Assembly (NCBI GenBank): GCA_022701365.1
Contig: JAKUHH010000091.1
Coordinates: 124,001 to 188,000, forward strand
Direction: 5' to 3'
DNA length: 64,000 nucleotides
Source: Mycocentrospora acerina
Taxonomy: Eukaryota > Ascomycota > Dothideomycetes > Pleosporales
The notes below the pieces were generated by a model that saw only the letters and a program-made list of their open reading frames with translations, was not told where the DNA came from and searched no databases. Below, one piece after another: positions 1 through 12,200 of the stretch (within the stretch, counting starts at the first letter, position 1; the number at the start of each line of letters is the position of its first letter). Both the position numbers and the translations under genes were made by a program.

Positions 1-114
1 AAGAAGAAGAAGAAGAAGAAGAAGAAGAAGAAGAAGAAGAAGAAGAAGAAGAAGAAGAAGAAGAAGAAGAAGAAGAAGAAGAAGAAGAAGAAGAAGAAGA
101 AGAAGAAGAAGAAG
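1..114. repeat. (AAG)n microsatellite at window edge
   Basis: An uninterrupted AAG/GAA trinucleotide tract runs from the first base to about 114 and is cut by the window edge, so its true length is unknown. The complementary TTC motif forms a second, longer tract at 41.2 kb. Confidence 0.97.
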
Positions 115-661
115 ATTCCTTGATGGTTACGTCTGGGTACTGTAGGAGATTATGTGATGTGATGTGTTGTGATGTTATTTATAATTTTTGTTTAGTTTAA
201 GGTCCACGGGTGTGTGTATTGGACTTCCAAGTCGTGTGAGCAAAGGGGGTAAAAAAAAAATTCAATTTATGAGGAGAGAAGGAGAGAGAAAAAAAAAGGG
301 TCAATGTTGAGGATCTGCTAAGTGAACAAACTTCTTTTGCACATCCTATTTACGATAAACGACAGCCTATATGTGTATGTGTAGAGAATTGTTGGATGTA
401 GCTCGGTTTTCTATAGAATGTAGGTTTCATAAGACCGGATTCTCTTTTTTTCTCACTATTGTAGTTGCTACCGCGCGCATAGCTATCATAGATATTGGAT
501 ATGATATTATATATTATTAATCTGCAATTGTTTCTTTCAAGAGGGATATATAACACCAGATATGTCTCTGTATGCCTTTTCAAGCGGAAATGACAGTTCA
601 GTTCAGTTTAGTTCAGTCCACTCTCCCCCTTTGTACAACCCTTCTTATATGTCAAGACTCT
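115..661. other. non-coding stretch, 3' side of the first gene
   Basis: No convincing gene. The sequence has poly-A and GA-rich runs (about 250-300) and AT-rich stretches, and probably includes the 3' UTR of the minus-strand gene that ends at 662. A tandem GTTCAGTTTAGTTCAGT run sits near 597-618. Confidence 0.6.
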
Positions 662-1149
662 CTATAGTATGAGAGCAAGTGCTGCTGCAGCACCCAATAC
701 GCCCATTCCGACGCTGGTTGCGTGGGCGGCAGCACCGGTGAACTGTGCGGGGGTTCCAGTGCGGGTTGCAGTGGCGACCATGCTCATGTTTCCGCTCATG
801 GAGGCATTTTCGCTCACGCTGACGATGATGGGGTTTGTGCTGTTTCCACCGGCGCAAGCAGGGGCTACGACTGCAGAGCGGGTCACAACGACGGCGGGCA
901 CGGCGGTAGGGCACGCGGCGGGAGTAACGACGAGGGTTGATGTTACGTCTTGGCTGTGGGGATGAGATGATAAGTAGGGTGCTTATATTGTATTGGGGCT
1001 GGTTCGTGCTGAGACGAGGACTTCCAAGAAGACATGTTTTCTCAACAATAAAAAGAAGGGAATTAGACGGAAAAGAATGGCGAAACTTACGATGAGACCG
1101 TGCTGATGGCTACGGCGAAGAAGCCGATGAGTGAGAGAGAAGATTTCAT
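662..1149 (-). CDS. small secreted, probably GPI-anchored Ala/Thr/Ser-rich protein
   Basis: Two-exon model on the minus strand: exon 1 1149-1091, intron 1090-954 (GTAAG donor, CAG acceptor), exon 2 953-662, giving 116 residues. Exon 1 encodes a typical signal peptide beginning MKSSLSLIGFFAVAIS. The mature part is rich in Val, Thr, Ala and Ser with two cysteines (ACP and PACAGG) and N-glycosylation sequons (GNST, ENAS). The C-terminus is a small-residue then hydrophobic tail (GMGVLGAAAALALIL), the usual look of a GPI attachment signal. The splice joins the frame exactly (59 nt plus 292 nt). The function is unknown; a cell-wall or surface protein is the reasonable inference. I do not recognise a domain. 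Confidence 0.75.
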
Positions 1150-2470
1150 GGTGAACCTAGATAGATTTGATTGGAAATCGGACAAGTGAGTGATATTGAT
1201 GACTAGGTAATCTAGAAACTTTCAAGTTGTAATGAAGGGGATGCTGTTGGGTTAGTATGATGACACGAGGCGTCTGACTGTTATAATACCATTGTCCATC
1301 GTCGTTAGAGCTACCCCCTTCACTTTCCTTGTCTACAGCCTGATCTAACAGTACAAATTCTACTTGCAGATTACTCTTCTCTGATTCGCGCGTCTGTCGT
1401 GTGAGTCGGGGGTCAAAGACTCGCGCGACTTAGTCTCGGTCGCGTCCTTTTCCGGAATTGCAAGGCTCTCGTCCAGATGGAAAGATCGCTGCTAGTCAAA
1501 GGGGCGTTGGGCACTGCCGTGGAGAAAGACACGGCAGATGTGGGCACTGGCGGCAAGGGCTTTTTGACACAATATTCTCGAAAGTTTTGTGCAGATGGGA
1601 ACAATTCGACCAGAGGCCTAGGTCTTGTTGTCTATTGATAAACCGACTGAGCTGGTAAGCTCATAGACCTAGTCTACACCATGCAGACAGGCTAGCAAGT
1701 TGATAATCTTGGACAGCATGCGGGCGTCACGTAGCAGAATACGTGAAAAAAAGCATCTTCCCTGCCAGACGTGAGAGGGTGGCCGATTTTCTCAAAGGGA
1801 TGCTGACTACTGCCGATCTCTCCCTCTGCTCAGCCCCAACCGTTGCCCACGTTTTTTCCGGAAGCAAATCGTTCCTTCGAAGCATCTTTGCTCGGATGTT
1901 GATGTTTCCTGTGCAGGCATTCGAATCCGACAAAGTAAGAAACGCTTCAAAGCTTTAATCGTCCTAGTACCATGGACAGCGAATAGTTTTGGTCGACTGT
2001 TTCCAAACTCCGACTAGCTCCTCACGTCATTGCGAGCTTGACGACTAGCGTATATTCCGGAACCACCTCATCCGTACATACACGGCTTGTGCTTTTGCGG
2101 GGAAATTGAGCTCGACGCCGGCATGGACTGCAATCAATTTTTGTAAAGGCGAATGTGCGTTAGCCTGGCCTAAGCGTTCCTTTGTAAGATGGTGCAGATA
2201 CGTCAGTGACAAATGTAGATGCAATCTCAGCCGCCGGGACACGATCTCCCCGCGGGAGAGGAGATCCATTGCCTCATTGGGCGGTCTACGAGAGGCAATA
2301 GGCTAATGATTGAGAGTCTACTTCAGGAGTACCAATGTTGAATAAACATAAAAGAGGAGTACAAGTCCGTTGAAAGAAAAGTATCCTCAGCTTCATCCTC
2401 ATCAGCCTCTCCTACACTCGACTAATTACTAAACACCTTTCTCACCTCTTCTAATCCGACTACTATCAAA
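1150..2470. other. intergenic, no supported gene
   Basis: About 1.3 kb with only short overlapping open frames on both strands and no recognisable domain or splice-compatible signal peptide. The last 130 bases (CT-rich, CACC runs before ATG 2471) look like the promoter and 5' UTR of the ferritin-like gene. Confidence 0.6.
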
Positions 2471-3416
2471 ATGAAGACTGCTATCTTCTCCACCGTTGCT
2501 CTTGCAGCCCTCACCTCTGCCGCTCCCACCAAGCGTGCTACTGGTCCTTCTGATGGTTCGTTTCACCTTACTCTTTACTATAGATATAAAAAGCAAACAT
2601 AAAACTAACATTCTTCCAGGCGACATCCTCAACTATGCTCTGACCCTTGAGCACCTCGAGGATACCTTCTACCGTGAGGGTCTGAAGAACTTCACCCTCG
2701 CAGACTTCAAGGCCGCTGGCTTTGATGAGAAGACCTACCAGCGCGTCAGCACCATCTCCAGCGATGAGACTACCCACGTCAGCTTTCTGACCACCGCTCT
2801 CACTGCTGCTGGAGCAAAGCCCGTTGCTGCCTGCACCTACGCCTTTGGCGTCAAGGATGTCAAGTCCTTCTTGGCCACTGCCTCCGTTCTCGAGGGTGTT
2901 GGTGTCTCCGCCTACCTCGGCGCTGCCGCCGATATCATGACCAAGGGCTATCTCACCGCCGCCGGATCCATCCTGACCGTCGAGGCCCGCCACTCCTCAT
3001 ACATTCGTGGAGCCATTGGCCAGGCGCCCTTCCCCCAGCCGTTTGACGCCCCTCTCGGCTACAACTCCGTCTACACTCTTGCCGCCCAGTTCATCAAGTC
3101 GTGCCCATCGACCAACGCTCCTCTCCCCGTCAAGGCTTTCCCCGTCCTTGGCGTATCCAGCACCGCCTCGCCCATCACAACGGGCTCAACCGTCAAGCTC
3201 ACCACCAAGGGCTACAAGGTCTCTGGCACCGTCTACGCTGCCTTCATCACCGTCACTGGCCCCATCTTTGTTGACGCTAAGCCCGTCGACGGCGGCTTCG
3301 AGGTCAAGGTCCCCAAGGGTGTTGCCGGCCAGAGCTACGCTGTCCTGGTCAACTGCAACACTGCTGCTACTGACGACACCATCGTTGCCGGCCCTGCCAT
3401 CATCGAGATCTCGTAG
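2471..3416 (+). CDS. secreted ferritin-like domain protein (Rds1/dessication-related family)
   Basis: Exon 1 2471-2555, intron 2556-2619, exon 2 2620-3416; 293 residues. The first exon holds the signal peptide (MKTAIFSTVALAALTSAAP) followed by a Lys-Arg pair that could be a processing site. After the splice the protein reads DILNYALTLEHLEDTFYREG, the hallmark start of the Ferritin_2 family, with a second acidic helix around the EARHSSYIRG segment; these Glu/His helices are where ferritin-like proteins bind iron. The C-terminal third is a beta-rich, Thr/Val-rich tail typical of fungal members. Homologues are often starvation or stress induced (Rds1 of fission yeast) or spore-surface proteins; the biochemical activity is not established. 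The donor is GTTCGT, unusual but the frame is unambiguous. Confidence 0.88.
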
Positions 3417-4066
3417 ACGCAAGTTTGCAAGTAGTTGATGATCAAAAATATGTACGAGCAGTGAAGCTGATGATATCCTATTGAGAATGTATACATACAA
3501 TAATTAGTCATATATCGTAATGTCTGTTCGATAATGAACCAATAATCTTCATTCAAAGCTTTAAAAAATTCCTTTCTCGTTGTGACGCTTGATCCAACCT
3601 TTTGCTTTTGTGATAGCCTGGGCAGCAAATACGGTAGTACACCCCTGTGATATCATTGTTATGAACTGACTTTCTACTATATGTGGAAATTAAAGATGCT
3701 AACGGTAAACTAGTTGTGAGAACTAGATTCACACTAACGTTTTTGCTCCGAGGAGATTAACGGGAGAAGGAGGAGGGAGAGAGTGGGGCAGAACAAACTT
3801 TTACCTTTTTCAAACATGCACGTGGTAGAGTGTTTGGATTGCAAAACTATGGCAATAGTCTAAAACTCTTTCAAAAGTCTACTACTGTACAATCTAGCGT
3901 TTTTTTCTTCTCTCTTGATGATGAGTGCCAGATGTAATGCGTCAAATCCACCTTGTACGAGCCGTAGTCTACCTGTATACTCCGCTTTGACACATTTATC
4001 GTCTATCCAAACCCGTTGAGATAGAAAGCTAAGCATTTACGCCAGTCTTTTCCCTCACACATCCTT
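3417..4066. other. intergenic between convergent genes
   Basis: Sequence between the 3' ends of the ferritin-like gene and the minus-strand TmpA-like gene. It contains AT-rich probable 3' UTR sequence; no gene seen. Confidence 0.6.
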
Positions 4067-5689
4067 CTACGAATCAAACACCGCACCGTATGCAGCTCCA
4101 TGGTACGCTTTGACTTCCCTAACAACCTCATTGGTGACTTTTTTGTTGGACACGACCATGACTGCCTCTATGCCGTGCACTCGGACCATGTGTCTTGCCT
4201 CAAAGGCTAGGTCGGGTCGCCCGTGTCTTGAGTCGAAGATGGTGGGATCACCATCCACCTTTCGTATTGCGTCCAAGATGAACTTCCAGTGCGGTGCCTC
4301 GGGTTCGTAGACGCACCACATGACTTTTACTAGCTTTCCTTGGTCTTTCATTGTGGCAATGTTTGGGGAAGAGAGGAGTGATAGCATGGGTCCGATGCCT
4401 GCTCCTGTCGCGACGAGGAGTACGGAGTTGAAGAGAGGGGCCAAGGCAAGGAAGTTTTTGGTTGCTGGCCTACGCAGCCACAGATGTGATGGGGGGTTCT
4501 CAATAAGGGAGTTGGTCCAGTCGCCTACTTGGCTGACGATGATTCTTGCTTCACTTCCAATTGCTGTTGTGCTTGGGATCGTGGCAAAGGCATGCCAGTC
4601 CATCATCGGGTGTCGACTAAACCGCGTGGTGGACATGTACGGCATGTCTGCATAAGGGAAGGTGATCTCGGTCTCTCGCTTCGACACAGGTCTACAAGTG
4701 ATGGGTACACGGCGTATTCTAAGCCAAGGGAGAATAAGGAGAAACGTGATGCTGACGAGGATCCATAGATTCGCGTTCTTGTGCAGCGGCTTCGATTTTG
4801 GAGAAAATTTGTTGATTATAGTATGGGCCCAGAGTACTGCTGTTGCCAGCCAGCCTCCGAATCGGTGTGTATGCTCGAATGTGTTGTGAAAGCGTGCGCG
4901 TAGTCGAGGGAGCGCTGCAACACATACAATAAGAATAATGAGCAGGAATGCACAAATGACAATCATATTGCCCCATATCAACGAAGTCATTGTGCCATAT
5001 TTGATGTGGTGAACACATTGAATGATACTCGTGACAGTCAGCAAGCAATACCAAATCAGTGCCGCGCACGCACAACCGATATGCAAGCCACCGTAGTGAT
5101 GGAAATCCGCGACAAGTTTTCGGATTCTTAGTGGTGCAGTCAGGGGTGTCTTGGCCAGGAAGAAGTAGCTCGCATTGATCAGATCCTCCTGTCGGACCAG
5201 TATCGCAACCAAGAAGTTGACTGCCGACGCAGTGAGTGTAGAGCCGACCGAAAAATCTGTGCTGATGTACCACATAAGAACAGCAACATTGGCGACAAAA
5301 GTGAAGCCAATCAGAATACGGTATGCAGTGAGCCAGCGGAGCCATAGACGTCGCAGTAGACTTGGTCGTGTCCAAAGTCTATAAGATACCCCATTTGTGT
5401 TTAAGGGTGCGATGGTGACCCCACCCAACTCCTTCTTACTTAGCGATATAGATGGTAGCCCTGGATCTTGAGTCCCCAAATATACTTGCAAAGGCTTTGA
5501 GAGGGTAGCTTTGCCTTTGATATCTTCGTGAGTCTCCTGTGACTTGGGGGTATTTTCTAAATGATAATTTCCACCTTGCTGATCCTGCAAGACGTGATGA
5601 TTGTAGCCGAAAGACATCTGTGATTCGGCCAGTGTCTTGTCAGAATCTCCGATATTGAACTCAATTGGTTCATCCAGAGTGGTGGGCAT
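4067..5689 (-). CDS. TmpA-like integral membrane flavoprotein (ferric-reductase-like)
   Basis: A single 540-residue open frame. About 100 hydrophilic residues are followed by six predicted membrane segments (roughly 117-142, 152-178, 200-224, 236-260, 277-293, 307-322). A soluble C-terminal half follows with an oxidoreductase look: HAFAT near 366-370 resembles the FAD-binding HPF/HAF motif, and LLVATGAGIGPMLSLL (424-439) is a nucleotide-binding loop. Several membrane histidines (HHYGGLH 197-203, HTHRFGG 273-279, H289) could ligate heme. The arrangement matches the TmpA family of filamentous fungi, plasma-membrane flavoproteins linked to conidiation signalling in Aspergillus nidulans, and the related reductase domain of some NRPS-like enzymes. 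The family is recognised from memory of its pattern; the alternative is a generic ferric reductase. It appears intronless. Confidence 0.72.
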   Translation of the reverse strand: MPTTLDEPIEFNIGDSDKTLAESQMSFGYNHHVLQDQQGGNYHLENTPKSQETHEDIKGKATLSKPLQVYLGTQDPGLPSISLSKKELGGVTIAPLNTNGVSYRLWTRPSLLRRLWLRWLTAYRILIGFTFVANVAVLMWYISTDFSVGSTLTASAVNFLVAILVRQEDLINASYFFLAKTPLTAPLRIRKLVADFHHYGGLHIGCACAALIWYCLLTVTSIIQCVHHIKYGTMTSLIWGNMIVICAFLLIILIVCVAALPRLRARFHNTFEHTHRFGGWLATAVLWAHTIINKFSPKSKPLHKNANLWILVSITFLLILPWLRIRRVPITCRPVSKRETEITFPYADMPYMSTTRFSRHPMMDWHAFATIPSTTAIGSEARIIVSQVGDWTNSLIENPPSHLWLRRPATKNFLALAPLFNSVLLVATGAGIGPMLSLLSSPNIATMKDQGKLVKVMWCVYEPEAPHWKFILDAIRKVDGDPTIFDSRHGRPDLAFEARHMVRVHGIEAVMVVSNKKVTNEVVREVKAYHGAAYGAVFDS

Positions 5690-6701
5690 GCTGCGGGTTG
5701 AGATTGAACTGTGTATATTGGGAGTATGTTTGTTGACAGGTGTGATTTGTAGAGAGGTGACTATGGAGACAGGGTGAATAAGAACAACACTCCAGCTCTA
5801 TGTGGTAGTGACTGAGTTGATGCCGCAGTAGAAATGAAAGAGTCTTGTCGTGTGCCCAAGAGGGAAATATAGGAGTCAAGTTGCATTAAAGAGAGAGGCC
5901 ATGGCAAGATGAAGGTGCGTTATGCGCGGTGAATGTTAATATAGCGTTTAGGAAGTCCTCACAATGTAATCTTAGCGTTTTTTGTTGAGGCGAGTGAAAA
6001 CTAATGCTAAATGAGAGACATATTGAGATAGAAGGAGATCATTTCACTCTTGATCATATTATCATCTTCCGAATGCGGTAACTGTGGAGCCCAGCACTGA
6101 AGATTAGAGAGATACATACCATAGTATCCACATCATATTGCTATCATTGGTAGGTTAATTGGGTAAGTGGGACAGATGTGTGGAAGGGCTCGTAAGCAAG
6201 CCATAACAAAGTCGAACCTGCAACAAGGCTGAATGTGCCAAGAAGCATGCCCAGATGTCATAGTAGGCGCATGGAGTGGGTGGCCATTTAACAGCTCATA
6301 AAATCAATATGGGGCTTTCATCGAAGATGATGAGATGATGTTTGGTGAAGGTGAATAAGCGTCGAGGTAACAAAACTTGGACGTAATGAAACTAGCCACT
6401 GGATTATGCATCATGACAGTGCATGAGAAAATTACAAGGTATAGACAGCATTACCTGCAGCTATGCGATGGTGAGAATGTGGTTTTTTCAATGACAGTTA
6501 CGCCACATTAAAAGCAGATCCAGTGCAACGACAAAGCGGCAAGAGAAAACATGACTGCTCCAAATACGGTCTTGGATATGGAACAGAACAAAAGTATGAG
6601 GACCATGACCGAGTGAATTTGAAGCCTAAGGTATTTTTTTTTTTTTTTTTACAGTCGTGGTTGAATTACAGCTTTTGAACCCCGACATTCCCAGCACAGT
6701 T
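5690..6701. other. intergenic, promoter of the TmpA-like gene and 3' side of the epoxide hydrolase
   Basis: About 1 kb with no convincing coding frame. It includes a T19 homopolymer near 6633-6651. The part nearest 5690 is presumably the promoter of the minus-strand membrane protein. Confidence 0.6.
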
Positions 6702-7913
6702 TCACAACTGTCCAAGAAATATTAGTATCTCCTTGACAACCTTCTCTGGCTGCTCTTGCTGAGGCCAATGTCCCGCCCCGTCGATATATTTGCACCCCCT
6801 GAAGTCACTGCATGACTCTGGGAACGCCTCCAAAGCTCCAGGTTGCTGATAATTCCCCCAATCCTGCTTCCCAGAGATGAATGTGCTGGGACACTCAATC
6901 TTCTTGCCTGCGAACAATGCAACATCATCCATTCGGCCTGGATCTGTAGATGTACGGTAATGGTTCAGGGCACCCTGAAATTCCGTTCTTCCCCACTCCT
7001 GCACGTAAACATCAAGATCAGAGTCGGACATCCAAGCTTTCGACGTGGAGGCATCTTCCTTTTCCATCATAGAGGCGATAGCTTCAGGCATGGATTTTCC
7101 GAGTGGCATGATATAGTAGTGTGGCATTTTCGTGAGCTCAGCTGCTGTCCAAGCTTCCAAAGGGTGGGGATTGTTCTCTGTGTAGTTTGCAGACTTGACA
7201 TGCAGGTAGCCCCGCAGAAACTGCTTGAGACCCTGAGCGGGATTTGACCACTCACGTCCTGCAGGTTTGGTGCTGTTGTAATACTTGTAGTGCTTTTTTG
7301 GCTCGGGCAGCTTTGCAAGTTCAGCCTGTATATCGACAGGAGGGCTTGGAAGCTCTCCTTGGCCGTGTGCTAGATTGAAAGGTAATGCTGCGGGAGCTTT
7401 GAAGGGGTGACTCATCATGATAACACTCTGGAACAGATCGGGTCGCATCAGCGCACTCATGCCGCTTGTCACGGCTCCAAAATCATGGCCAACGATACAC
7501 TTGACTTGTCGGTAGCCCAATGCATGAACCAGGATGACGACGTCTTTCACAATATTGGTTAGTCTGAATTGCTCCATATCTGTCTTCTCGAACGACGAAG
7601 CATCCCAGCCTGTCGTTCGCCCGTAGCCACGCTGGTCGAAGGCAACGACATAGTAGCCTGCTTCTGCGAGGGGGACCATGATCTTCCTCCATGAGAAGGC
7701 GAGCTCTGGATATCCATGACAGAGGATGATGAGAGGTTTGTCACGCTGGGAAGTATACCCAGCCTCTAAGATGTGGAAAGTGAGGCCATTAGAGGGACAG
7801 TGAACGTAGTTTTCCGAGATCCCTTGGGGGAGTGGTAGAGGTGGGAGGTTCTTCGCTGCTGTAGTTACCGGCATGTTGAAGATGAGGAGACAAAAGACGT
7901 GACGAGTGGTCAA
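6702..7913 (-). CDS. alpha/beta-hydrolase, epoxide hydrolase type
   Basis: Intronless, 403 residues from the first ATG. It has the alpha/beta-hydrolase fold order: oxyanion motif HGYPE (66-70), DQRGYGR (93-99), nucleophile elbow GHDFG with Asp144, and the final histidine in GAGHW (His382). The Asp nucleophile plus HGxP motif is the signature of soluble epoxide hydrolases (hydrolysis of epoxides to vicinal diols via an ester intermediate), shared with haloalkane dehalogenases; two tyrosines of the lid region (for example in the HYYIMPLGKS segment) fit the epoxide type. A second in-frame ATG at residue 14 (7874) is an alternative start that would remove a short hydrophobic leader. A detoxification or secondary-metabolite role is possible; the neighbours do not decide it. 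Confidence 0.88.
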   Translation of the reverse strand: MTTRHVFCLLIFNMPVTTAAKNLPPLPLPQGISENYVHCPSNGLTFHILEAGYTSQRDKPLIILCHGYPELAFSWRKIMVPLAEAGYYVVAFDQRGYGRTTGWDASSFEKTDMEQFRLTNIVKDVVILVHALGYRQVKCIVGHDFGAVTSGMSALMRPDLFQSVIMMSHPFKAPAALPFNLAHGQGELPSPPVDIQAELAKLPEPKKHYKYYNSTKPAGREWSNPAQGLKQFLRGYLHVKSANYTENNPHPLEAWTAAELTKMPHYYIMPLGKSMPEAIASMMEKEDASTSKAWMSDSDLDVYVQEWGRTEFQGALNHYRTSTDPGRMDDVALFAGKKIECPSTFISGKQDWGNYQQPGALEAFPESCSDFRGCKYIDGAGHWPQQEQPEKVVKEILIFLGQL

Positions 7914-9259
7914 GGAATTACAAGCAGCTTAATCAAGGTTATGATTGAGGAATTTTAGAATTTAATATTTGATCCTTGAAGACGGAGTGACTATTCGTGA
8001 GCTGTAAGTGGTGGTGTGGTGACATGCGGGGAAGCTCTCCATGTCAGGATAAGCACCCGATGGCCTCGGAAAAGCAGTAGCCACATGTTGCACTTTGAAG
8101 ATTTCCTCTCCAGCTATTCCGCCAATATGGCCAAGAAGCACTTCCTGATGAACAACCTGTCGATGCAAATTTTCTCGAGCGCATTGGATCAACGTTTCCG
8201 ACACGTTTCGGCACATGCTGTCAACAAGGCTGCCCAGTCACAGACGTGGTATACACGTGTACTCGCAATGCCCCATCAAGCAGCCATTGGCTACCTTGGT
8301 CTGGCTCATCTGTCTCAACCATGTTCCGATTTGAACAGTGTGACAGCTGCGATTCGTGTAGTAAACAAAGAAAAGGCTACTTGCCTGAGCAACGAGAGGG
8401 CGCACAGATGAAATCGAAATTAGAGACTACGTCATGGATACTTTATTGGCATGGGTAGCCTTTGTAAATACGGAGCTATCGTCCAACCGCCATTGGCTGC
8501 GTAGTAGTCGAATGCAAGAAATGCAAATCGAGGCGCAAATTGAGGCGTAAATCGAGGCGCAACCAGGCTGTGCAGGCTGTGCAGGCGGGAAAGAAAAAAT
8601 GGGGAGCAAGCAGCAAAAGTGCAGGCAGTGGGCAGAAAAGCAGTCGTAGCTTGTTTCGCAGTGGCTGGCTTTGACCTGAGGCATGCTTGCTTGTTTTCAT
8701 GACACGGCGAGGAGAATTAGGATCGGAGGAGCAGTCTAGGAGCCATGAGAGGTGGTGCTTCTCTCCACGAGACAGCCATGCGTTTGAGCTTGATGTTGCG
8801 CTGGCCCTCGGCTTTATGCAGAACAGATGGGGCCTGGTGCAGATCTGCGTGGAGTCGTGGCGATCCTCTAGGAGCGGCATCTCAGCACATAAACAACACA
8901 GCTGCACCCTGCGCGCCGCCGTGCGTCTGTCCTCGTGAGCCTCTCGACTACACACTGCAAACCCGCCTTCCAGCGCAGGCTGAGCCCCCGATCCAGTGCA
9001 GCAGCTCGACGCCTGACACTTGACGCTTGCCACGATAGCTCGGATGCGCCGGTGACATCACGTTTGTGTGTTGTTAGGCTTCTAGACCTAGCGTGCTAGC
9101 GCGCAACACCATCGACAATCTTGCTCGACCAGCCAGCTGCCCGGCCACACATCTACCCAGCGCCCGCACGCTTCTCCATCGCATCTTCTACAAGCCCCCG
9201 CAGCAACGGCAATGCTCTTGCAGCTTCCCTAATTTCTAATTCGCCCACATCACACCAGA
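7914..9259. other. intergenic with a short tandem repeat
   Basis: About 1.3 kb without a supported gene; the many short open frames overlap one another on both strands. A 12-nt unit (AAATCGAGGCGC and variants) is repeated about 3.5 times at 8522-8563. The last ~150 bases are C-rich pyrimidine tracts typical of a fungal promoter and 5' UTR, leading to the ATG at 9260. Confidence 0.6.
8522..8563. repeat. 12-nt tandem repeat, ~3.5 copies
   Basis: Units AAATCGAGGCGC, AAATTGAGGCGT, AAATCGAGGCGC follow head to tail; the middle unit differs only by C-to-T changes. Confidence 0.8.
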
Positions 9260-12200
9260 ATGTTTGGCAGACGAAGACGCGCTGCGTCGAATCCGGTGCG
9301 TGCCTGGCTTAGACCCGCCATGTCGCTGTCGCCGCTGATGCTAACTACACCTTGCCATGCAGCCCCAAACACGACCATCCACAGCGCCGAGCGCCTCGGC
9401 CTCTCTCGCTGCGACAAAGGCTTTTATCAGGAGCCAGGAATCCAATGGCGCCCTCTCCTCTGCAGCCGCCGCTGCTGCCCTGCGCTCGCACACGACGACG
9501 CCAACGCCCGTGGGTGAAACCGTCACAAAGCGCATGATTCGCCGCGGGTCACTGTCGTCCAACGGTAGCAGCGCAATGCCCCAGCGCGGAGGACTCGAGC
9601 GCCGCGGCAGCTCTGGCTCCATGACGGAGCGCTCCTTCCGCACAGGCAGCGCTGCAGAGCCCGCCCCCCCCGTGCCCTCGGTGCCCGAGAACCTCCGGGG
9701 CGGCAGCGCTATGCATCGCCGCTCCTCCAGCCACGAGCCGGCCTACCGTGTCGCTTCGCCGGGACCTCGCGGTGGAGGGCGGGGCGTCAGTCTGGACAGG
9801 GGCGCCACGAGCTCAGCGGGACGCGGACAGAGGCCGCAGAGCCACCTCGCACAGGTCAACGAGGACGAGCATGACGACGCATCGCCCTCGGTCAACTTCT
9901 CGCGGCCCATGTCGCCTGGCGCAAAGCCCTCGCCCCCCACAAGCCACGGCTGGTTCGCAGCGCCCGTCGTCGACAAGGGCGCCGTCAAGCGCATGGCCTC
10001 GACCTCGTCGCAACGCCGCCCCAACACGTCCGCCGGCGTCTCAGCCTATCCGCTTCACAATGCCCAGCAGTCGGTCCAGAATGCCGCAAGCCGGCCAGTC
10101 AAGACGCACCAGATTGCTCGCAGTGTTGATGGTACTCGTCTGGCAGGCGGTAGCATGCGAGCCAATCTGTCGGGGACGGCAGTTCAGTCTAGATCCTTTC
10201 TGCCGTCCTCGACAAGTCAGGCTCCGCGTATTGTCGATCCAAAGTCGCCCAATGCTGTCTACGACCCAGACACAAGGCGCTTCATTCACAAGCAGGATGC
10301 CATGGCCCGGCACCGCGAGCTGCATGAGGAGCCAGAGCAACACACTCAGCAGTATGTCGCGCGCCACATTGACAGCCTTCAAACGCATCCTGTCCCCCAG
10401 CCACGGTCGCAGCCTCAAATTCAGCTTAGCCAGCGCGCCCTGAGCCCCGTCCGCCAGCCCGTGCTGCAACCGCAAGCAACTGTCCCCTCATCCCAGTCCT
10501 ATGTCACTCAACCCATCGTACGGCAGCATGAAGACTCTGTCAACGTTGATGCCACACACGCCGTGCCAGCTCGTGCCAGCTACGAGCCAGAGAGCACGTC
10601 AACCAACACGTTTAGAGACAACACAGTGGGTCAAGGTCATGCGCACACTCGCTCTGCAAACGAGAGGCACCTGAGTCCGCCCCGTTCCGCCCATTTTGCG
10701 CCTAATGCAGTTGAGCTTGGATCTGAGATGCACCAACCGCTTCCGAGGTCATCATCCCCGGCAAAACCTTCTTTGAAACCCTCGTCGGTGTCTGGACGTG
10801 GCGTCTCTCCAGCTGCATCAAGTGCACGCTTCCTTAGCAGCAGAGCCGTAAGCGAGGCCTCAGATACAATGTCAGACGACGGGTTCAAGAAGAAGAAAAA
10901 GACAGTCAGGGTCAGCTTCGATGAGACGCCAGTTGTAAAGTCGTACACTGAGCCTGAAACTCCTCTCACTCCTCCGAGTTTTGTACTTCCTAGCCAAGAT
11001 GAATTTGGTGATTACATGAAGCCACGTCCAGCCCTACCTTCGTTTGGTAGTGTTCGAGATAGGGAATCCCGACGTGAACAGGAAGATGCACCGGAGAAGG
11101 TCACTGAAACAGTCTCCACACCCATGTCAGCGTCTGTAGGCTCAATCGGAGAACCACTGGCCACCTCTGGCGACTTTGCATTGGGCAATATTGTGGCTCA
11201 AGATCACGCAGCAAAGCAAACTGACACATCATTGGGTCACCGGTCTCTGGCGCCTGGCCTCACTTCGATCGAGGGGAGCGGCTATGCCTCTGATTCGAGC
11301 AACTACTCACAAGCAACAGACCTGAGTGCTGGAAACAGAAAGCATGGTGGATCGTTGGAGTCTTCGCAGTATCTTGGTGCAGTCGTGCCTGAGACATTGA
11401 CTAAGCCATCTGTGAAAGAAAGCCTCAAGTCTGTGTCGACTGCAGATCAAATTCCAGAACGTGTCGTTGACGTACCCGCAATCGCGCTCTCACCCGCAAC
11501 ACCGAGTCCACGAGATCACCCTGAGCCCAAGTACCAGAGCATGACGGCGCCCGAGAGCCAGAACGTGGACGAAGCGAAACAACAAGTAAAGCAAACAGGT
11601 CCTGCCTCACTGGCTTTCAAGGACTTGTCGGCCGAAAAAGGACAGCAGACTGGAATATATTCTTCGCAAGCCGATACTACTGACGATGAAAGTAGCGTCT
11701 ATAGTGATGCTTACGAGGACCTTGAAGATGCGGAAGGTGGTTTCGGCAGTATTGATGCGGTTGCCAACAGTCCTGTCATTGCTTCATCCTCTGGCCTCTT
11801 CCTTTCGAAGCACGCTGATCGAAGTGCAGCTGAAAGCCCGTCGAAGCTCCGTCAAGGAACAGCCGCCGATGACGATGATGATGATTCGGACATAACTACA
11901 ACACAGGATTGGGATGCCGCCAAGCAGCACTGGAGTGGTCTTAATCAGACCCGGCAACAACCTCCGCTTGAAGAACCAGTTTTGGGAGACCAGAACCACG
12001 CCGCAGCAGTTGCCTCCCGCGCACTACAGGCTTCTATGGAGAAGCAGTCAATTCCTGCACAGCAAAGGATTATAACCGACGCAATTCCAAGGGATTACAC
12101 ATCTTCACAGATCTCTCCGCCACCGAGCAAGCCTCTCAAGTCAGCCTTGAAGAAGACGGTAGCTCCTCAGCCAGTACTTTCAACTCAGCCTCAGTCTCAG

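Noticed and set aside
1743..1958. 71-codon open frame
   Set aside because: No recognisable domain or secretion signal, and an opposite-strand frame of the same size overlaps it.
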